The notes below the pieces were generated by a model. That model did not search any database. It was not told the DNA's origin and saw only the letters and a list, made by a program, of their open reading frames with translations. From positions 372,001 through 436,000 of the forward strand of contig NZ_QYOS01000023.1 of the NCBI RefSeq assembly GCF_003605195.1: 64,000 nucleotides of DNA, written 5' to 3'. Both the position numbers and the translations under genes were made by a program. The stretch comes from Aurantiacibacter odishensis (GTDB lineage Bacteria > Pseudomonadota > Alphaproteobacteria > Sphingomonadales > Sphingomonadaceae). This document shows, piece by piece, positions 18,440 through 27,790 of the stretch (position 1 is its first letter; each line of letters begins with the position of its first letter).

Positions 18440-19285
18440 TTAGAACATCCACAGCAGCAATACGCCCATGGCGATACGATAGATCACGAAGACCAGCATG
18501 GATGCCTTCTTCAAGAAGTTCATCAGGAAGGCCATGGTGGCGAAAGCGGCGACGAATGTCAGCGCGCCGGTGATCAGCGCTTCGATCACCATCTCGCTGC
18601 CCGCTTCCATCAGGTCCGGAACGATCAGCACACCTGCGCCCGCCACCGCGGGGATGGACAGGAGGAAGGAAAAGCGCGCCGCTTCCACCCGGCCAAAGCC
18701 GAGAACACGTGCCGCCGTCATGGTAACGCCGGAACGGCTGGTGCCGGGGATCAGCGCCAGTGCCTGCGCTAGGCCCACCAGCAGTCCATCGCGCCAGGTC
18801 ATGTCTTCGTAGGAACGGTCCTCGCGCCCGAAATAGTCGGCAAGGCCGAGCAGGATCCCATAGAAAATGAGGTTGAACGCGATGAGATCGGTGAAGCGCA
18901 ACGACGCGAGCAGGTCGCCGTCCTCGATCTTGAGGCCGAACAGCGCCACTGCCACGCCATTCAGCGCGCCCGTCTTTATGGCAAGACCCGCGATCACGGC
19001 AGGGATAGTGCCCAGCACGATCCACCAGAACAGTCGCTTCTCCTTAGGCGCATTGCCGATTCCGACCGTGGCGAAGCCGCCCCGCGCCAGACCCCAGGCG
19101 TCCTTGAAGAAGTAGACGATGATCGCCAGCAGCGAACCGATGTGCACGGCGATGTCGAGCATCGGCCCCTGATCGGGAAAGTCGAGAAACACCGGCACGA
19201 GGATCAGGTGCCCGGAGGACGAGATCGGCAGGAATTCGGTGATCCCCTGCACGATGGCGAGGATCAACATCTGAAGGAAAGTCAT
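18440..19285 (-). CDS. uppP: Undecaprenyl-diphosphatase UppP/BacA
   Basis: A 281-residue membrane enzyme that recycles undecaprenyl pyrophosphate to the monophosphate carrier used for peptidoglycan and surface glycans. It has the first catalytic region QGITEFLPISSSGHLIL and the second PGTSRSGVTMT, with about eight membrane segments. The length is typical. It is transcribed alone. Confidence 0.95.
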   Translation of the reverse strand: MTFLQMLILAIVQGITEFLPISSSGHLILVPVFLDFPDQGPMLDIAVHIGSLLAIIVYFFKDAWGLARGGFATVGIGNAPKEKRLFWWIVLGTIPAVIAGLAIKTGALNGVAVALFGLKIEDGDLLASLRFTDLIAFNLIFYGILLGLADYFGREDRSYEDMTWRDGLLVGLAQALALIPGTSRSGVTMTAARVLGFGRVEAARFSFLLSIPAVAGAGVLIVPDLMEAGSEMVIEALITGALTFVAAFATMAFLMNFLKKASMLVFVIYRIAMGVLLLWMF

Positions 19286-19348
19286 GCGCGAATAATGGTC
19301 CTGGACTGGAAACTGAGCGTGGTTTGAAAGCGCAACGGGCCTCCAACC

Positions 19349-19378
19349 AAAACGGGGGCGAAGTCAAGCCTCGCCCCC
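19349..19378 (-). terminator. Intrinsic terminator of the M13 peptidase gene
   Basis: A perfect eight-base-pair stem (19354-19361 with 19371-19378, GGGGGCGA and complement) lies just beyond the peptidase stop. On the minus strand it is followed by GTTTTGG, giving a short T run. Confidence 0.7.
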
Positions 19379-19413
19379 GCACATTTGGGTATCAACGGTT
19401 GGTTTTTTGCGCC

Positions 19414-21543
19414 TTACCAGATCGAAATGCGATCTTCCGGTGCCAGGTAGAGCTCATCGTCCGGGCCCACGTTGAAGGCATCGTACCACGCGTCGAGATG
19501 GCGCACCGCGTTGTTGAGGCGGAATTCACCCGGCGGGTGGTTGGCCGTCATCACGCGGTTGCGCAGCGATTCCTCGCGTTCCATGCCGCGCCAAACCTGG
19601 GCAAAGCCGAGGAAGAAGCGCTGGTCGCCGGTCAGGCCGTCGATCACCGGTGCTTCCTGGCCGTTCAGCGACAGGCGATAGGCGCGGTGCGCCATCTGCA
19701 GGCCGACGACGTCGCCAAGGGTTTCACCCATGGACTGGCCGGCGCGCAGGCAGACCGGGCCTTCGGGGCTGTCGACCGGGCAATAGGCCTCAATGAATTC
19801 GCCCATGCGCTGGGTGAACTGCTCGAAGCCCTCGCGGTCCGAATCCTGCCACCAGTTGCGCAGGGTGCCGGAGGCATCGAACTGCGAGCCCTGATCGTCG
19901 TAGCCGTGACCGATCTCATGACCGATCACCGCGCCGATGGCGCCGTAGTTCACGGCCGGGTCGGCTTCCGCGTTGAAGAACGGCGGCTGCAGGATCGCCG
20001 CGGGGAAGACGATGCGGTTGGTGAGCGGCGAATAGTAGGCATTCACCGTCTGCGGCAGCATGCCCCACTCGCTGGGATCGACCTTGGTGCCGAGGCGCGA
20101 GAGGTTGTCCTGCTGGTTCCAGCGGATCGCGCTCATGCGGTTGGCCAGCGGATCGTCCGGGGTGATTTCGAGACCGTCGTAGGTTTCGAACTCGTCCGGA
20201 TAGCCGATCATCGGCACGAAGCCTTCCAGCTTGGTGCGCGCTTCGGTCAGCGTGTCGGCGGTCATCCACTCGTTCTCGTCGAGCGCGGCGGACATCGCAC
20301 GCTGCAGGTTCGCCACCAGCTCGTCCATGCGGGCCTTGCTTTCGGGCGGGAAGTACCGCTCGACATAGAGCGCGCCCAGCTGCTCGCCCAGCGTGCCTTC
20401 GACAGCGCCGATGGCGCGCTTCCAGCGCTCCTGCTGCGCTTCCTGGCCGCTGATGGTGCGCCCGTAGAACTCGAAGCGCGCATCATCCAGCTCGCTGGAA
20501 AGCACGGCGGCGTTGTTCGACAGGAACTGCGCGGCCATGAAGGCCTTCATCGTCGCAAGCGGCGTTTCGGTGACCAGCTTCATCATGCCGGGCAGGCCTT
20601 CGCCGATCATCGCCTGCTGCTCTGCCGTCAGGCCCAGCGCTTCCACCTCTTCGGCGGTCGGCGGGATCTGCGGCGCGAGGAAGCGGGTCTGGTCGGAGAA
20701 CTGGCCCGCTTCCAGCAACGTTGCGATGGGGAAATCGCCGGCCATTTCGGTCAGTTCGGCAGGGGTCAGCTCGTTGTAGGTCAGCTGCGGCAGGCGGAAC
20801 ATCTGCCGCGCCCATTCCAGCCGGGCGACCTTGGTCTCGAACGCGTAGACCGCTTCGGCAGCGCCGCGGGCATCCTGGTATCCGGCCTTGCCGAGCACGA
20901 AGGTGAGATAATCCTTGTAGGCTTCGCGGATTTCCAGGTTGCTCTCGGAATCGACGAGGTAATAGTCGCGGTCCGGCAGGCCCATGCCATCGAAGCCGAG
21001 GCTGACGACGTAGTCGGTGGGGTTGCGCGCATCGATACCGACGCCCGCAGTGACGAGGGCGGGATAGCCCGCTTCCATGAACAGGCGGGTCAGCGCTTCG
21101 AGATCGGGCGCGTTGTAGATTTCCTGCAGGTAGGGCTGCGCCGGGGCAAGGCCGCTGGCGTCGATCGCGTCCATGTCGACGTAGGCGTTGTAGGCATCGA
21201 CGATGCGGCGCGCGGTGGTGCCGGGCGCGGGGTTGGATGCAACAAGGTCGCGCACCAGGACTTCCACGTCGTGGATCGATTCCTCGCGCAGCATGTCGAA
21301 CGCGCCGTAACGCTGGCGGTCCGCCGGGATCTCGTTGGCATTGATCCACTTGGCGTTGGTGTAGGCGTTGAAATCGTCACCCGGATCGACGCTGTCGTCG
21401 AGCTGGTTCAGATCGACACCCCAGGTACCGAAATCCATGGTGGGCGCGGTGGAGGCGGCGGGAGTATCATCCTGCGCGAAGGCAGGGGCGGCCACGGCAA
21501 GTCCGATGACGGATGCCGAAGTGACAAGCAACTTGCGGATCAT
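19414..21543 (-). CDS. M13-family zinc metallopeptidase (neprilysin/PepO type)
   Basis: A 709-residue secreted or periplasmic endopeptidase. ATG 21543 gives a signal peptide ending at about APAFAQ. The zinc site is GHEIGHGYDDQGSQFD, with the third ligand in GETLGDVVGLQMA, and the conserved NAYYSPLTNRIVFPAAIL is present shortly before. M13 enzymes cleave oligopeptides. The N-terminal start upstream at 21660 would remove the signal peptide from the end and is rejected. Confidence 0.93.
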   Translation of the reverse strand: MIRKLLVTSASVIGLAVAAPAFAQDDTPAASTAPTMDFGTWGVDLNQLDDSVDPGDDFNAYTNAKWINANEIPADRQRYGAFDMLREESIHDVEVLVRDLVASNPAPGTTARRIVDAYNAYVDMDAIDASGLAPAQPYLQEIYNAPDLEALTRLFMEAGYPALVTAGVGIDARNPTDYVVSLGFDGMGLPDRDYYLVDSESNLEIREAYKDYLTFVLGKAGYQDARGAAEAVYAFETKVARLEWARQMFRLPQLTYNELTPAELTEMAGDFPIATLLEAGQFSDQTRFLAPQIPPTAEEVEALGLTAEQQAMIGEGLPGMMKLVTETPLATMKAFMAAQFLSNNAAVLSSELDDARFEFYGRTISGQEAQQERWKRAIGAVEGTLGEQLGALYVERYFPPESKARMDELVANLQRAMSAALDENEWMTADTLTEARTKLEGFVPMIGYPDEFETYDGLEITPDDPLANRMSAIRWNQQDNLSRLGTKVDPSEWGMLPQTVNAYYSPLTNRIVFPAAILQPPFFNAEADPAVNYGAIGAVIGHEIGHGYDDQGSQFDASGTLRNWWQDSDREGFEQFTQRMGEFIEAYCPVDSPEGPVCLRAGQSMGETLGDVVGLQMAHRAYRLSLNGQEAPVIDGLTGDQRFFLGFAQVWRGMEREESLRNRVMTANHPPGEFRLNNAVRHLDAWYDAFNVGPDDELYLAPEDRISIW

Positions 21544-21699
21544 TGGGTAAGCAGTCCTCTTCTGGGCGGAATTCTTGGATTCAAGACCGGCTTCCTCCAA
21601 AATGGACATCCGGTTTCTGTCGTTACGAATTCGATGTAGGGGTGATTCCACTCGACGCAAGACATGAACGCCTTGCGGAACAGGGCACTAGCCTAAAGT

Positions 21700-23508
21700 C
21701 TAGGCCAGAGGTTGGGCAAGCGACCGACTGTGAGCTGGATCGTCGAATTGCAGCGCCGCGAGGCGGGCATAGAGGCCGCCTTGCGCGGTCAGGCTGGCAT
21801 GATCGCCCTGCTCGACGATGCGCCCGTCTTCCATCACGATAATCCGGTCCGCCGCGCGCACTGTGGCGAGCCGATGGGCGATCACCAGCGTGGTTCGGTT
21901 TGCCATCAGGTGATCGAGCGCGTCCTGCACCAGCCGCTCGCTTTCGGCATCGAGGGCGCTCGTCGCCTCGTCCAGCAGCAGGATTGGCGCATCCCGCAGC
22001 AGGGCGCGGGCAATGGCAAGGCGCTGGCGCTGGCCGCCCGAAAGGCGCGCGCCGCCTTCGCCAAGGAAGGTGTCGAGCCCCTCGGGCAGATCGCGCAGGA
22101 ACTGTTCGGCATTGGCGGCGCGGGCGGCTTCCCAGATGGCTTCCTCGTCCGCTTCCCACGCGCCGTAGCGCAGGTTGTCACGGGCATTGGCGGCGAACAG
22201 TACGCCCTCCTGCGGCACCAGCGCCATGCGGCGGCGTACCTCGGCTGGGTCGGCCTGGGTCAGCGGCACGCCGTCCATCCGCACGGTGCCGACCTGCGGA
22301 TCGTAGAACCGCTCGGCAAGCTGGAAGATCGTGCTCTTGCCCGCGCCGGAGGGGCCGACGATGGCCACGGTCTCGCCCGGCTCGACCGTCAGCGAGAAAT
22401 CGACGATCGCCTGTTCGCCGGGCCGCGTGGGATAGCTGAAGCTGACGTTCTGAAAAGCGAGGCTGCCGCGCGGCGGCTGCGGCAGGGCCTGCGGGCGCGC
22501 GGGCGCCTCAATCACGGGCTGTTCTTCCATCAGTTCGCTCAGGCGGCTGGCCGCGCCTGCCCCGCGCAGCAGGTCTCCCAGAACTTCGGTCAGCGCGCCG
22601 AAGGAGGAGGCGGCAATCGCGCTGGCGAACACGAAGGCGCCGATAGTGCCCCCGGTGATCTCTCCGGTGGTAACAAGCACCGCCCCGCGCCACAGCAGGC
22701 CGGTAATCCCGCCGAACACCAGCGTGATGACCATCGCCGTCATGACGGAGCGGATCAGGATGCGCGTTTTCGCAACGGCGAAGGTGCGCTCCACCGAAAC
22801 GCCGAAGCGCTCACCCTCGCGCTTTTCCTGGTTGAACCCCTGTACGATCTTCATCGCAGACAGCGTTTCCGTCACCATGCCGCCCACGTCCGCCACCCGG
22901 TCCTGGCTCTCGCGGCTGACATTGCGCAGGCGCCTGCCGAACACGGTGATCGGGATAATGACGGTGGGGAGACCCACCAGCAGCCACACGGCCAGTTGCG
23001 GGGCCAGCCAGAACAGGTAGCCGGTGGCGAGGATGGCCATGATGATGTTTCGCAGCGCGACCGAAACGGTGGTGCCCACCACCTGCTCGATGATCGCGGT
23101 GTCCGACACCATGCGGCTGCTGATTTCCTTGGGGCTGTTTTCCTCGAAGAACGAGGGCGAGAGACGCAGCAGGTTGTCGTAGACCTTGCGCCGGATATCG
23201 GCGACCACCCGTTCGCCCAGCCAGCTGACGAAGTAGAACCGCAGCGCCGTTGCCAGCCCCAGAACACTGACGAGGATCAGCAGGTAGCGGAACCAGCGGC
23301 CGATCTCGCCATCGCCGGTAAAACCCCGGTCGATGATCAGGCGCAGCGCACTGGGCAGCGCAAGCGAGGTGATCGTGGCCGTCACCAGCAGGGCGAGCGC
23401 CGCGAACAGCACCTGCATCGGGTACTTCTTCGCCTCGCGGAAGATCATCGCGAGCGGGCCGAGGCTTTTCGCCTTTTCCGGCGGGTTCGGAACGTCGGGG
23501 ATTGCCAT
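21700..23508 (-). CDS. ABC exporter, fused membrane and ATPase domains (MsbA-like)
   Basis: A 602-residue half-transporter. Residues of about 20-320 form six membrane helices with an ABC type-1 exporter core. The ATPase domain has Walker A GPSGAGKST, signature LSGGQRQRLAIARALL, Walker B ILLLDEATSALD and an H-loop in VIAHRLATVR. It should act as a homodimer, exporting a lipid or hydrophobic compound. ATG 23508 was preferred over a start 39 codons upstream because it fits related exporters. It is divergent from the PHA depolymerase gene. Confidence 0.92.
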   Translation of the reverse strand: MAIPDVPNPPEKAKSLGPLAMIFREAKKYPMQVLFAALALLVTATITSLALPSALRLIIDRGFTGDGEIGRWFRYLLILVSVLGLATALRFYFVSWLGERVVADIRRKVYDNLLRLSPSFFEENSPKEISSRMVSDTAIIEQVVGTTVSVALRNIIMAILATGYLFWLAPQLAVWLLVGLPTVIIPITVFGRRLRNVSRESQDRVADVGGMVTETLSAMKIVQGFNQEKREGERFGVSVERTFAVAKTRILIRSVMTAMVITLVFGGITGLLWRGAVLVTTGEITGGTIGAFVFASAIAASSFGALTEVLGDLLRGAGAASRLSELMEEQPVIEAPARPQALPQPPRGSLAFQNVSFSYPTRPGEQAIVDFSLTVEPGETVAIVGPSGAGKSTIFQLAERFYDPQVGTVRMDGVPLTQADPAEVRRRMALVPQEGVLFAANARDNLRYGAWEADEEAIWEAARAANAEQFLRDLPEGLDTFLGEGGARLSGGQRQRLAIARALLRDAPILLLDEATSALDAESERLVQDALDHLMANRTTLVIAHRLATVRAADRIIVMEDGRIVEQGDHASLTAQGGLYARLAALQFDDPAHSRSLAQPLA

Positions 23509-23718
23509 GTCGGCTGGGGCACTAGCCCAAAGTCCTGCGGCTTTGAAGCACCCTTTGTGCCCTGTCCGGTCACCGCGCCGCCCTTGGGTTGCAAAAAACC
23601 ACTTTTCTTCCATGCCGCATTGCACAATGGCGGCAAAGGGACCATGTTCAAAAGGTATCCGCGCGGGACATGCGGCAAACGCAGCCTGCCACCCATTCGT
23701 CTGCAGGGGACGCTAGAC

Positions 23719-24948
23719 TTGCTTTATTCCGCTTACGAAATGCAGCGCGCGCTGCTCGGCACGGCCAGCAACTGGGCCAGTGTGGGCGCGCGGCTGCTGG
23801 ACAACCCGGCCTTGCCGATGGGCTACATGGGCATGGGCCCGGCGATGGCCTCCGCGCTGAAAGTCTTCGCGCACCTGTATGAGGAGCGTGGCAAGCCCGA
23901 TTTCGACATCCAGCCGGTGGAGAAGGATGGCGAGACCCATTACGTCAGCGAGAGCGTGGTGATGGAAAAGCCGTTCGGCAACCTGCGGCGCTTCACCCGA
24001 GACGGCCTGCCGGAAGATGCGCCCAAGCTGCTGATCGTCGCCCCGATGAGCGGGCACTACGCCACCCTTCTGCGCGGCACGGTGCAGCGAATGGTGGAAA
24101 ACCAGCAGGTGTGGATCACCGACTGGGCCGACGCGCGGCTGGTGCCGGTGTCCGAAGGTCAGTTCGATCTCGACGACTACATCGATTACCTTATCGAATT
24201 CCTGCAGTTCCTCGGCCCGGACACCCACGTCCTCGCCGTGTGCCAGCCCTCGGTGCCCGCCTTTGCCGCCACGGCGATCATGGCGGAGGCCGAGGACGAA
24301 TGCCGCCCGGCCTCGCTCACCATGATGGGCGGCCCGATCGACACCCGCGCCAGCCCCACCAGCGTGAACGACCTTGCGATGGACAAGCCGCTGAGCTGGT
24401 TCGAGAACAACGTTATCGCCACGGTGCCGCTCAATTACGCGGGCGCCGGTCGCCGCGTCTATCCCGGCTTCCTGCAGCTGGCGGGCTTCCTGTCGATGAA
24501 CCTCTCCGATCACATGATGAGCCACTACGAAATGTTCAAACACATGACCGTGGGCGACCAGGACAGCGCCGACCGGACGAAGGGCTTCTATGACGAATAC
24601 CTCTCGGTCTGCGACATGACGGCGGAATTCTACCTGCAGACGATCGAGCACGTTTTCCAGGAACACTCGCTGCCCAAGGGCGAATTCGTCCACCGCGGCA
24701 AGGCGATCAACCCCGATGCGATCCGCGATACCGCTCTGTTGGCGATCGAGGGCGAGCACGACGACATTTCCGGCATCGGCCAGACCCGCGCCGCGCTGGA
24801 CCTTGCCCAGCACCTGCCCGCCGCTAAGAAGAAATACCACATGGCGCCCGACGTGGGGCACTACGGCATCTTCAACGGCAGCAAGTGGCGGGGCCGCATC
24901 GCCCCGGTGGTGGAAGAATGGATGCGGAAGAATCCGTCGGTCTCATGA
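23719..24948 (+). CDS. phaZ: Intracellular polyhydroxyalkanoate depolymerase
   Basis: A 409-residue enzyme that degrades stored polyhydroxyalkanoate granules. The family N-terminus (LYSAYEMQR) is reached from the TTG at 23719; an in-frame ATG at 23644 would add 25 unrelated residues. It carries the lipase-box-like motif AVCQPSVP, where Cys replaces Ser as nucleophile, as in the known intracellular PhaZ group. MMGGPIDTR, YPGFLQLAGF and the C-terminal DVGHYGIFNG with the catalytic His are also typical. It implies PHA storage, although no PHA synthase is in the window. Confidence 0.9.
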   Translation: MLYSAYEMQRALLGTASNWASVGARLLDNPALPMGYMGMGPAMASALKVFAHLYEERGKPDFDIQPVEKDGETHYVSESVVMEKPFGNLRRFTRDGLPEDAPKLLIVAPMSGHYATLLRGTVQRMVENQQVWITDWADARLVPVSEGQFDLDDYIDYLIEFLQFLGPDTHVLAVCQPSVPAFAATAIMAEAEDECRPASLTMMGGPIDTRASPTSVNDLAMDKPLSWFENNVIATVPLNYAGAGRRVYPGFLQLAGFLSMNLSDHMMSHYEMFKHMTVGDQDSADRTKGFYDEYLSVCDMTAEFYLQTIEHVFQEHSLPKGEFVHRGKAINPDAIRDTALLAIEGEHDDISGIGQTRAALDLAQHLPAAKKKYHMAPDVGHYGIFNGSKWRGRIAPVVEEWMRKNPSVS

Positions 24949-25083
24949 ACCTGCCTCCGCAGGTTCGTCCTCGCTAGACGCGCTCCGCTTCGCTACGCGC
25001 CCGCTGCGGGCGGGCGTTCGCCCTTGCGACCTGCTGAGCACAGGCCGCGCCTAACCATAGCGAGTTTCCGGCATAAGAAATTT
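24947..25083. repeat. Palindrome-rich intergenic block with terminator-like hairpin
   Basis: An eight-base-pair hairpin (GAACCTGC at 24947-24954 and its complement at 24959-24966) begins inside the phaZ stop. It is followed by nested GC-rich inverted repeats of the GCCCGCTGCGGGCGGGCG type. There is no T run, so it may be a dispersed extragenic palindromic element rather than a classical terminator. No gene is present. Confidence 0.4.
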
Positions 25084-26190
25084 TCAGGCCGAGGCGGTTT
25101 TCCTCGTGCCTGGCTGGCGTGCGCTCAGCCACTTTTGCGCGGGTTTCTCCAGCCAGCGGTATAGCCCGCCCGAGAGCGCCGGCAGGACAATCAGGTAAGC
25201 GGCAAACGCCGCCTGGCCGATCTGACGGCTCTCGTCCACCGCCACCAGCTTCAGCGCGATCAGCAGCGGGAAATGGACGAGGTAGGTCGCGTAACTTGTG
25301 TCCCCCAGCCATACCAGCGGGCGCGCCGAGAACAGGCGCGACACGGGGCCTTCGTCCAGCGCCAGCGCCAACAGCAGCGCAGCGAACGCCAGCGGCACCA
25401 GCAGCGTCTCCATCCCATCGAGCAACCATAGCGCGGCGAGGCACAGCGCGCACACCGCGGCGCACACCAGTCCCGTCGCGCCACGCCCCCGCCATGCCGC
25501 CCACAGGTTCGCGAGCATCATGCCGATGCCGAACTCGATGATGCAACGCACCAGCCCCAGCCTGGTGATCTGCTCGCCCAGCGTCTGTGCGCCTGCCAGC
25601 GTGAACACGCCGTGCAGCGCAAGCGCGGCCACGATCACACCCGCCACCAGCGCCCAGGGCCGCATCGCTTCCCAGCGCAAGGCCGCCACGGCCAGCGGGA
25701 ATATCAGGTAGGCGCCCACCTCCGTACTGATCGACCAGGCCGGGTGGTTCCACGTCAGGTCCGGCGTCAGCCCCCAGTTCTGCACCAGCAACACGTGCAG
25801 AGGCAGCTCTGCCAGCGGGTAGTTCGCCATATCGCGCCCGGTCGCCAGCAGCACCAGCGCGAAGGCGACCATTGCGCCCAGCACGGCGGCGTGGAGCGGC
25901 CAGATACGGGCAAATCGCCGCCACCAGAAGGCAGGCGCGCCCGCGGCGCCCTCGCGCCGCAGCCGCCCACCATAATTGAGCCACATGACGATGCCCGAGA
26001 GCATGAAGAACAGATCGACAGCCAGGTAGCCCTTGGCGGCGACCGCGATTCCCGCCTCGGGCATCCAGTCCGTCAGAGACAGGCGTGCGTGGTAGAAAAC
26101 CACCCACCATGCCGCGATCCCGCGCAGCCCCGTCAGCGCGGCGAGGTGCGGTATGCCCGACCTCTGCGGCGGGATCGGCGGAGCGATCAC
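25084..26190 (-). CDS. Membrane acyltransferase (acyltransferase-3 family)
   Basis: A 368-residue protein with about ten membrane helices. The catalytic-region start HLAALTGLRGIAAWWVVFYHARL holds the His of this family. Such enzymes O-acetylate or otherwise acylate extracellular glycans. The GTG start overlaps the stop of the O-glycosylation ligase gene, so the two are coupled. No SGNH domain follows. Confidence 0.88.
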   Translation of the reverse strand: MIAPPIPPQRSGIPHLAALTGLRGIAAWWVVFYHARLSLTDWMPEAGIAVAAKGYLAVDLFFMLSGIVMWLNYGGRLRREGAAGAPAFWWRRFARIWPLHAAVLGAMVAFALVLLATGRDMANYPLAELPLHVLLVQNWGLTPDLTWNHPAWSISTEVGAYLIFPLAVAALRWEAMRPWALVAGVIVAALALHGVFTLAGAQTLGEQITRLGLVRCIIEFGIGMMLANLWAAWRGRGATGLVCAAVCALCLAALWLLDGMETLLVPLAFAALLLALALDEGPVSRLFSARPLVWLGDTSYATYLVHFPLLIALKLVAVDESRQIGQAAFAAYLIVLPALSGGLYRWLEKPAQKWLSARQPGTRKTASA

Positions 26191-27554
26191 GCGGGCGCTC
26201 CGTCCGGGGTTTCCTCCCGCAGCCACGGGCGCACCGGCTTGGCATCGCCTTCCCACTCGCGCTTCATCAGGCTGTAGAAGGCAATCTGCAGCCCCAGCAG
26301 CATGAACATGAAGGGCTGGTAGCCGATGCCGACGAAAGCCGCGCCGACAAGGTAGACCACTTGTCCGTTCTGCAGCGCCGTCGCCAGTGAATACCAGCGC
26401 CTGCCGTCATCGTCCGCGGCATCGCGGTATCGGCGGCGGATGCGCTGCATATGCCACAGGCCAAGGGCGTGGAGCGCCAGCCAGATGGCGAATCCGGGAT
26501 AGCCCTGTTCGCCCAGCACCTCGAAGTATGCGGAATGGAACGCGCGCCCCTCGTCCGTCACTTCGGCGTAAACCACGGTCTCGGTATTCCCCAGCTCCAC
26601 GGTCTGGCGGGTCCTGTAGCTGAAGCTGTTGCCCAGGAAGGAATCGAAACCGCCGCCCAGCGGGTTCTCCTTCACGTAATCCAGCGTCCAACCCCACACC
26701 GCTACGCGGGTAGAGGCGCTCTCGTCCGCCCTGTATTCGGTGATGGTGGACATGCGCTCTGTATAGCTGGCGGGCAGGAACGGCAGCGCGACGAGCATGG
26801 CGAGGCCCGCCAGCCCGGCGTAGACGAAGCGGTACTTCACCGTGCGCAGCACCAGTACGCCCAGCACGGCGATGCAGATGAGGCCCGTACGCGTCTGCGT
26901 GCCGATAGGCACCAGCAGCGCGGCAAACACCAGCGCGGCGGCGAACAGCATGGCGGGCTTTCGCTCGGGAATGATCGTGCCGTGGCGCGCCACCCAGATT
27001 ATCAACGGAATCATGGCGATAGCGACGGTCGAGAGAGTGGAGCCCTCGTAGAGTCCGGCATTGTCCTGCACCAGCGAGACGAGCGTGCCGTAGCCGCCGC
27101 CCGAGAGCACCGTCTTGATGCCCGCCGATATGATGATGCTGGCGGCCGAGAGCACCATGATCAGCGCAGCGGCCTCCAGCCTCAGCTTGGTGCGCAAGGT
27201 GAGCGGCAGGAATGCGGCGAAGACGAGGCTCTTCCAGACCCAGTCCCACTTCACCAGCGCCGATGCGGGGAAGTCCGCCATCAGCGTCGTCACCCCGCAC
27301 CAGGCCAGCAGCGCAAGGATCAGTCCCTGTCGAAGGGTGAACCGGCTGCCCTGCTTGTTGTCGAGCAGGATATACCCGGCAAACGCCGCTACAAAACACA
27401 GGAGCGACAGCGAGATGCTGGTGATGATGCCGTAGCCCACCTTCTGCGGGGCAACGATATCGACGTAAATATACAAAAGCACCCACAGGAACGGGCGCCG
27501 CACCCCCATCGCCACGATCGCGGCGATGAAGGCAAGGAGGACGAGATCACGCAT
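26187..27554 (-). CDS. O-antigen-ligase-like protein, exosortase-A-associated O-glycosylation ligase type
   Basis: A 455-residue protein with about twelve membrane segments and a long periplasmic loop in the last third, as in Wzy_C polymerase/ligases. The N-terminus (PFLWVLLYIYVDIVAPQ) and overall pattern match the putative O-glycosylation ligases found with exosortase A. That assignment comes from recall of the family. It is preceded by a tiny overlapping ORF and followed by an overlapping acyltransferase gene, so all three form one operon. No exosortase gene is nearby. Confidence 0.83.
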   Translation of the reverse strand: MRDLVLLAFIAAIVAMGVRRPFLWVLLYIYVDIVAPQKVGYGIITSISLSLLCFVAAFAGYILLDNKQGSRFTLRQGLILALLAWCGVTTLMADFPASALVKWDWVWKSLVFAAFLPLTLRTKLRLEAAALIMVLSAASIIISAGIKTVLSGGGYGTLVSLVQDNAGLYEGSTLSTVAIAMIPLIIWVARHGTIIPERKPAMLFAAALVFAALLVPIGTQTRTGLICIAVLGVLVLRTVKYRFVYAGLAGLAMLVALPFLPASYTERMSTITEYRADESASTRVAVWGWTLDYVKENPLGGGFDSFLGNSFSYRTRQTVELGNTETVVYAEVTDEGRAFHSAYFEVLGEQGYPGFAIWLALHALGLWHMQRIRRRYRDAADDDGRRWYSLATALQNGQVVYLVGAAFVGIGYQPFMFMLLGLQIAFYSLMKREWEGDAKPVRPWLREETPDGAPA

Positions 27555-27702
27555 CGGCGCTGTCGTCCTGCTGCCTCAGCCACGGCCTCGACTCCTTGCC
27601 CGACAAACCGCTCTCGCTGTCGAGATCATCCCGAAACAGCAGGCGCCAGCACGCGAACAGGATCAGCCCGTGCGTAAGCGCGATGGAAAAATAGTCGATC
27701 AC
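27547..27702 (-). CDS. Small one-segment membrane protein (51 residues)
   Basis: A GTG-initiated frame whose stop lies inside the first codons of the O-glycosylation ligase (8-base overlap). It encodes a hydrophobic segment (about residues 4-24, YFSIALTHGLILFACWRLLF), then a polar acidic tail ending in DDSADA. No ATG exists because an in-frame stop lies shortly upstream. Support comes from the translational overlap, a membrane-helix-like composition and the otherwise empty gap. It may encode a small partner of the ligase or serve as a translational coupling leader. Confidence 0.5.
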   Translation of the reverse strand: MIDYFSIALTHGLILFACWRLLFRDDLDSESGLSGKESRPWLRQQDDSADA

Positions 27703-27790
27703 CGGTCGAAGGGTCCCTGCGGTTCAGCCTCCGCGTTTAGGGCCAAGCTATTGACGCGCCGTTAAGTGTGTTCTGGCAGGGAGAGCGGCG

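Noticed and set aside
19324-21639. A 771-codon open frame on the plus strand
   Set aside because: It is the antisense shadow of the M13 peptidase gene, which has a signal peptide, a zinc site and a terminator.
21712-23640. Upstream extension of the phaZ frame across the ABC exporter gene
   Set aside because: It is antisense to a complete ABC exporter; the depolymerase homology starts at about 23719.
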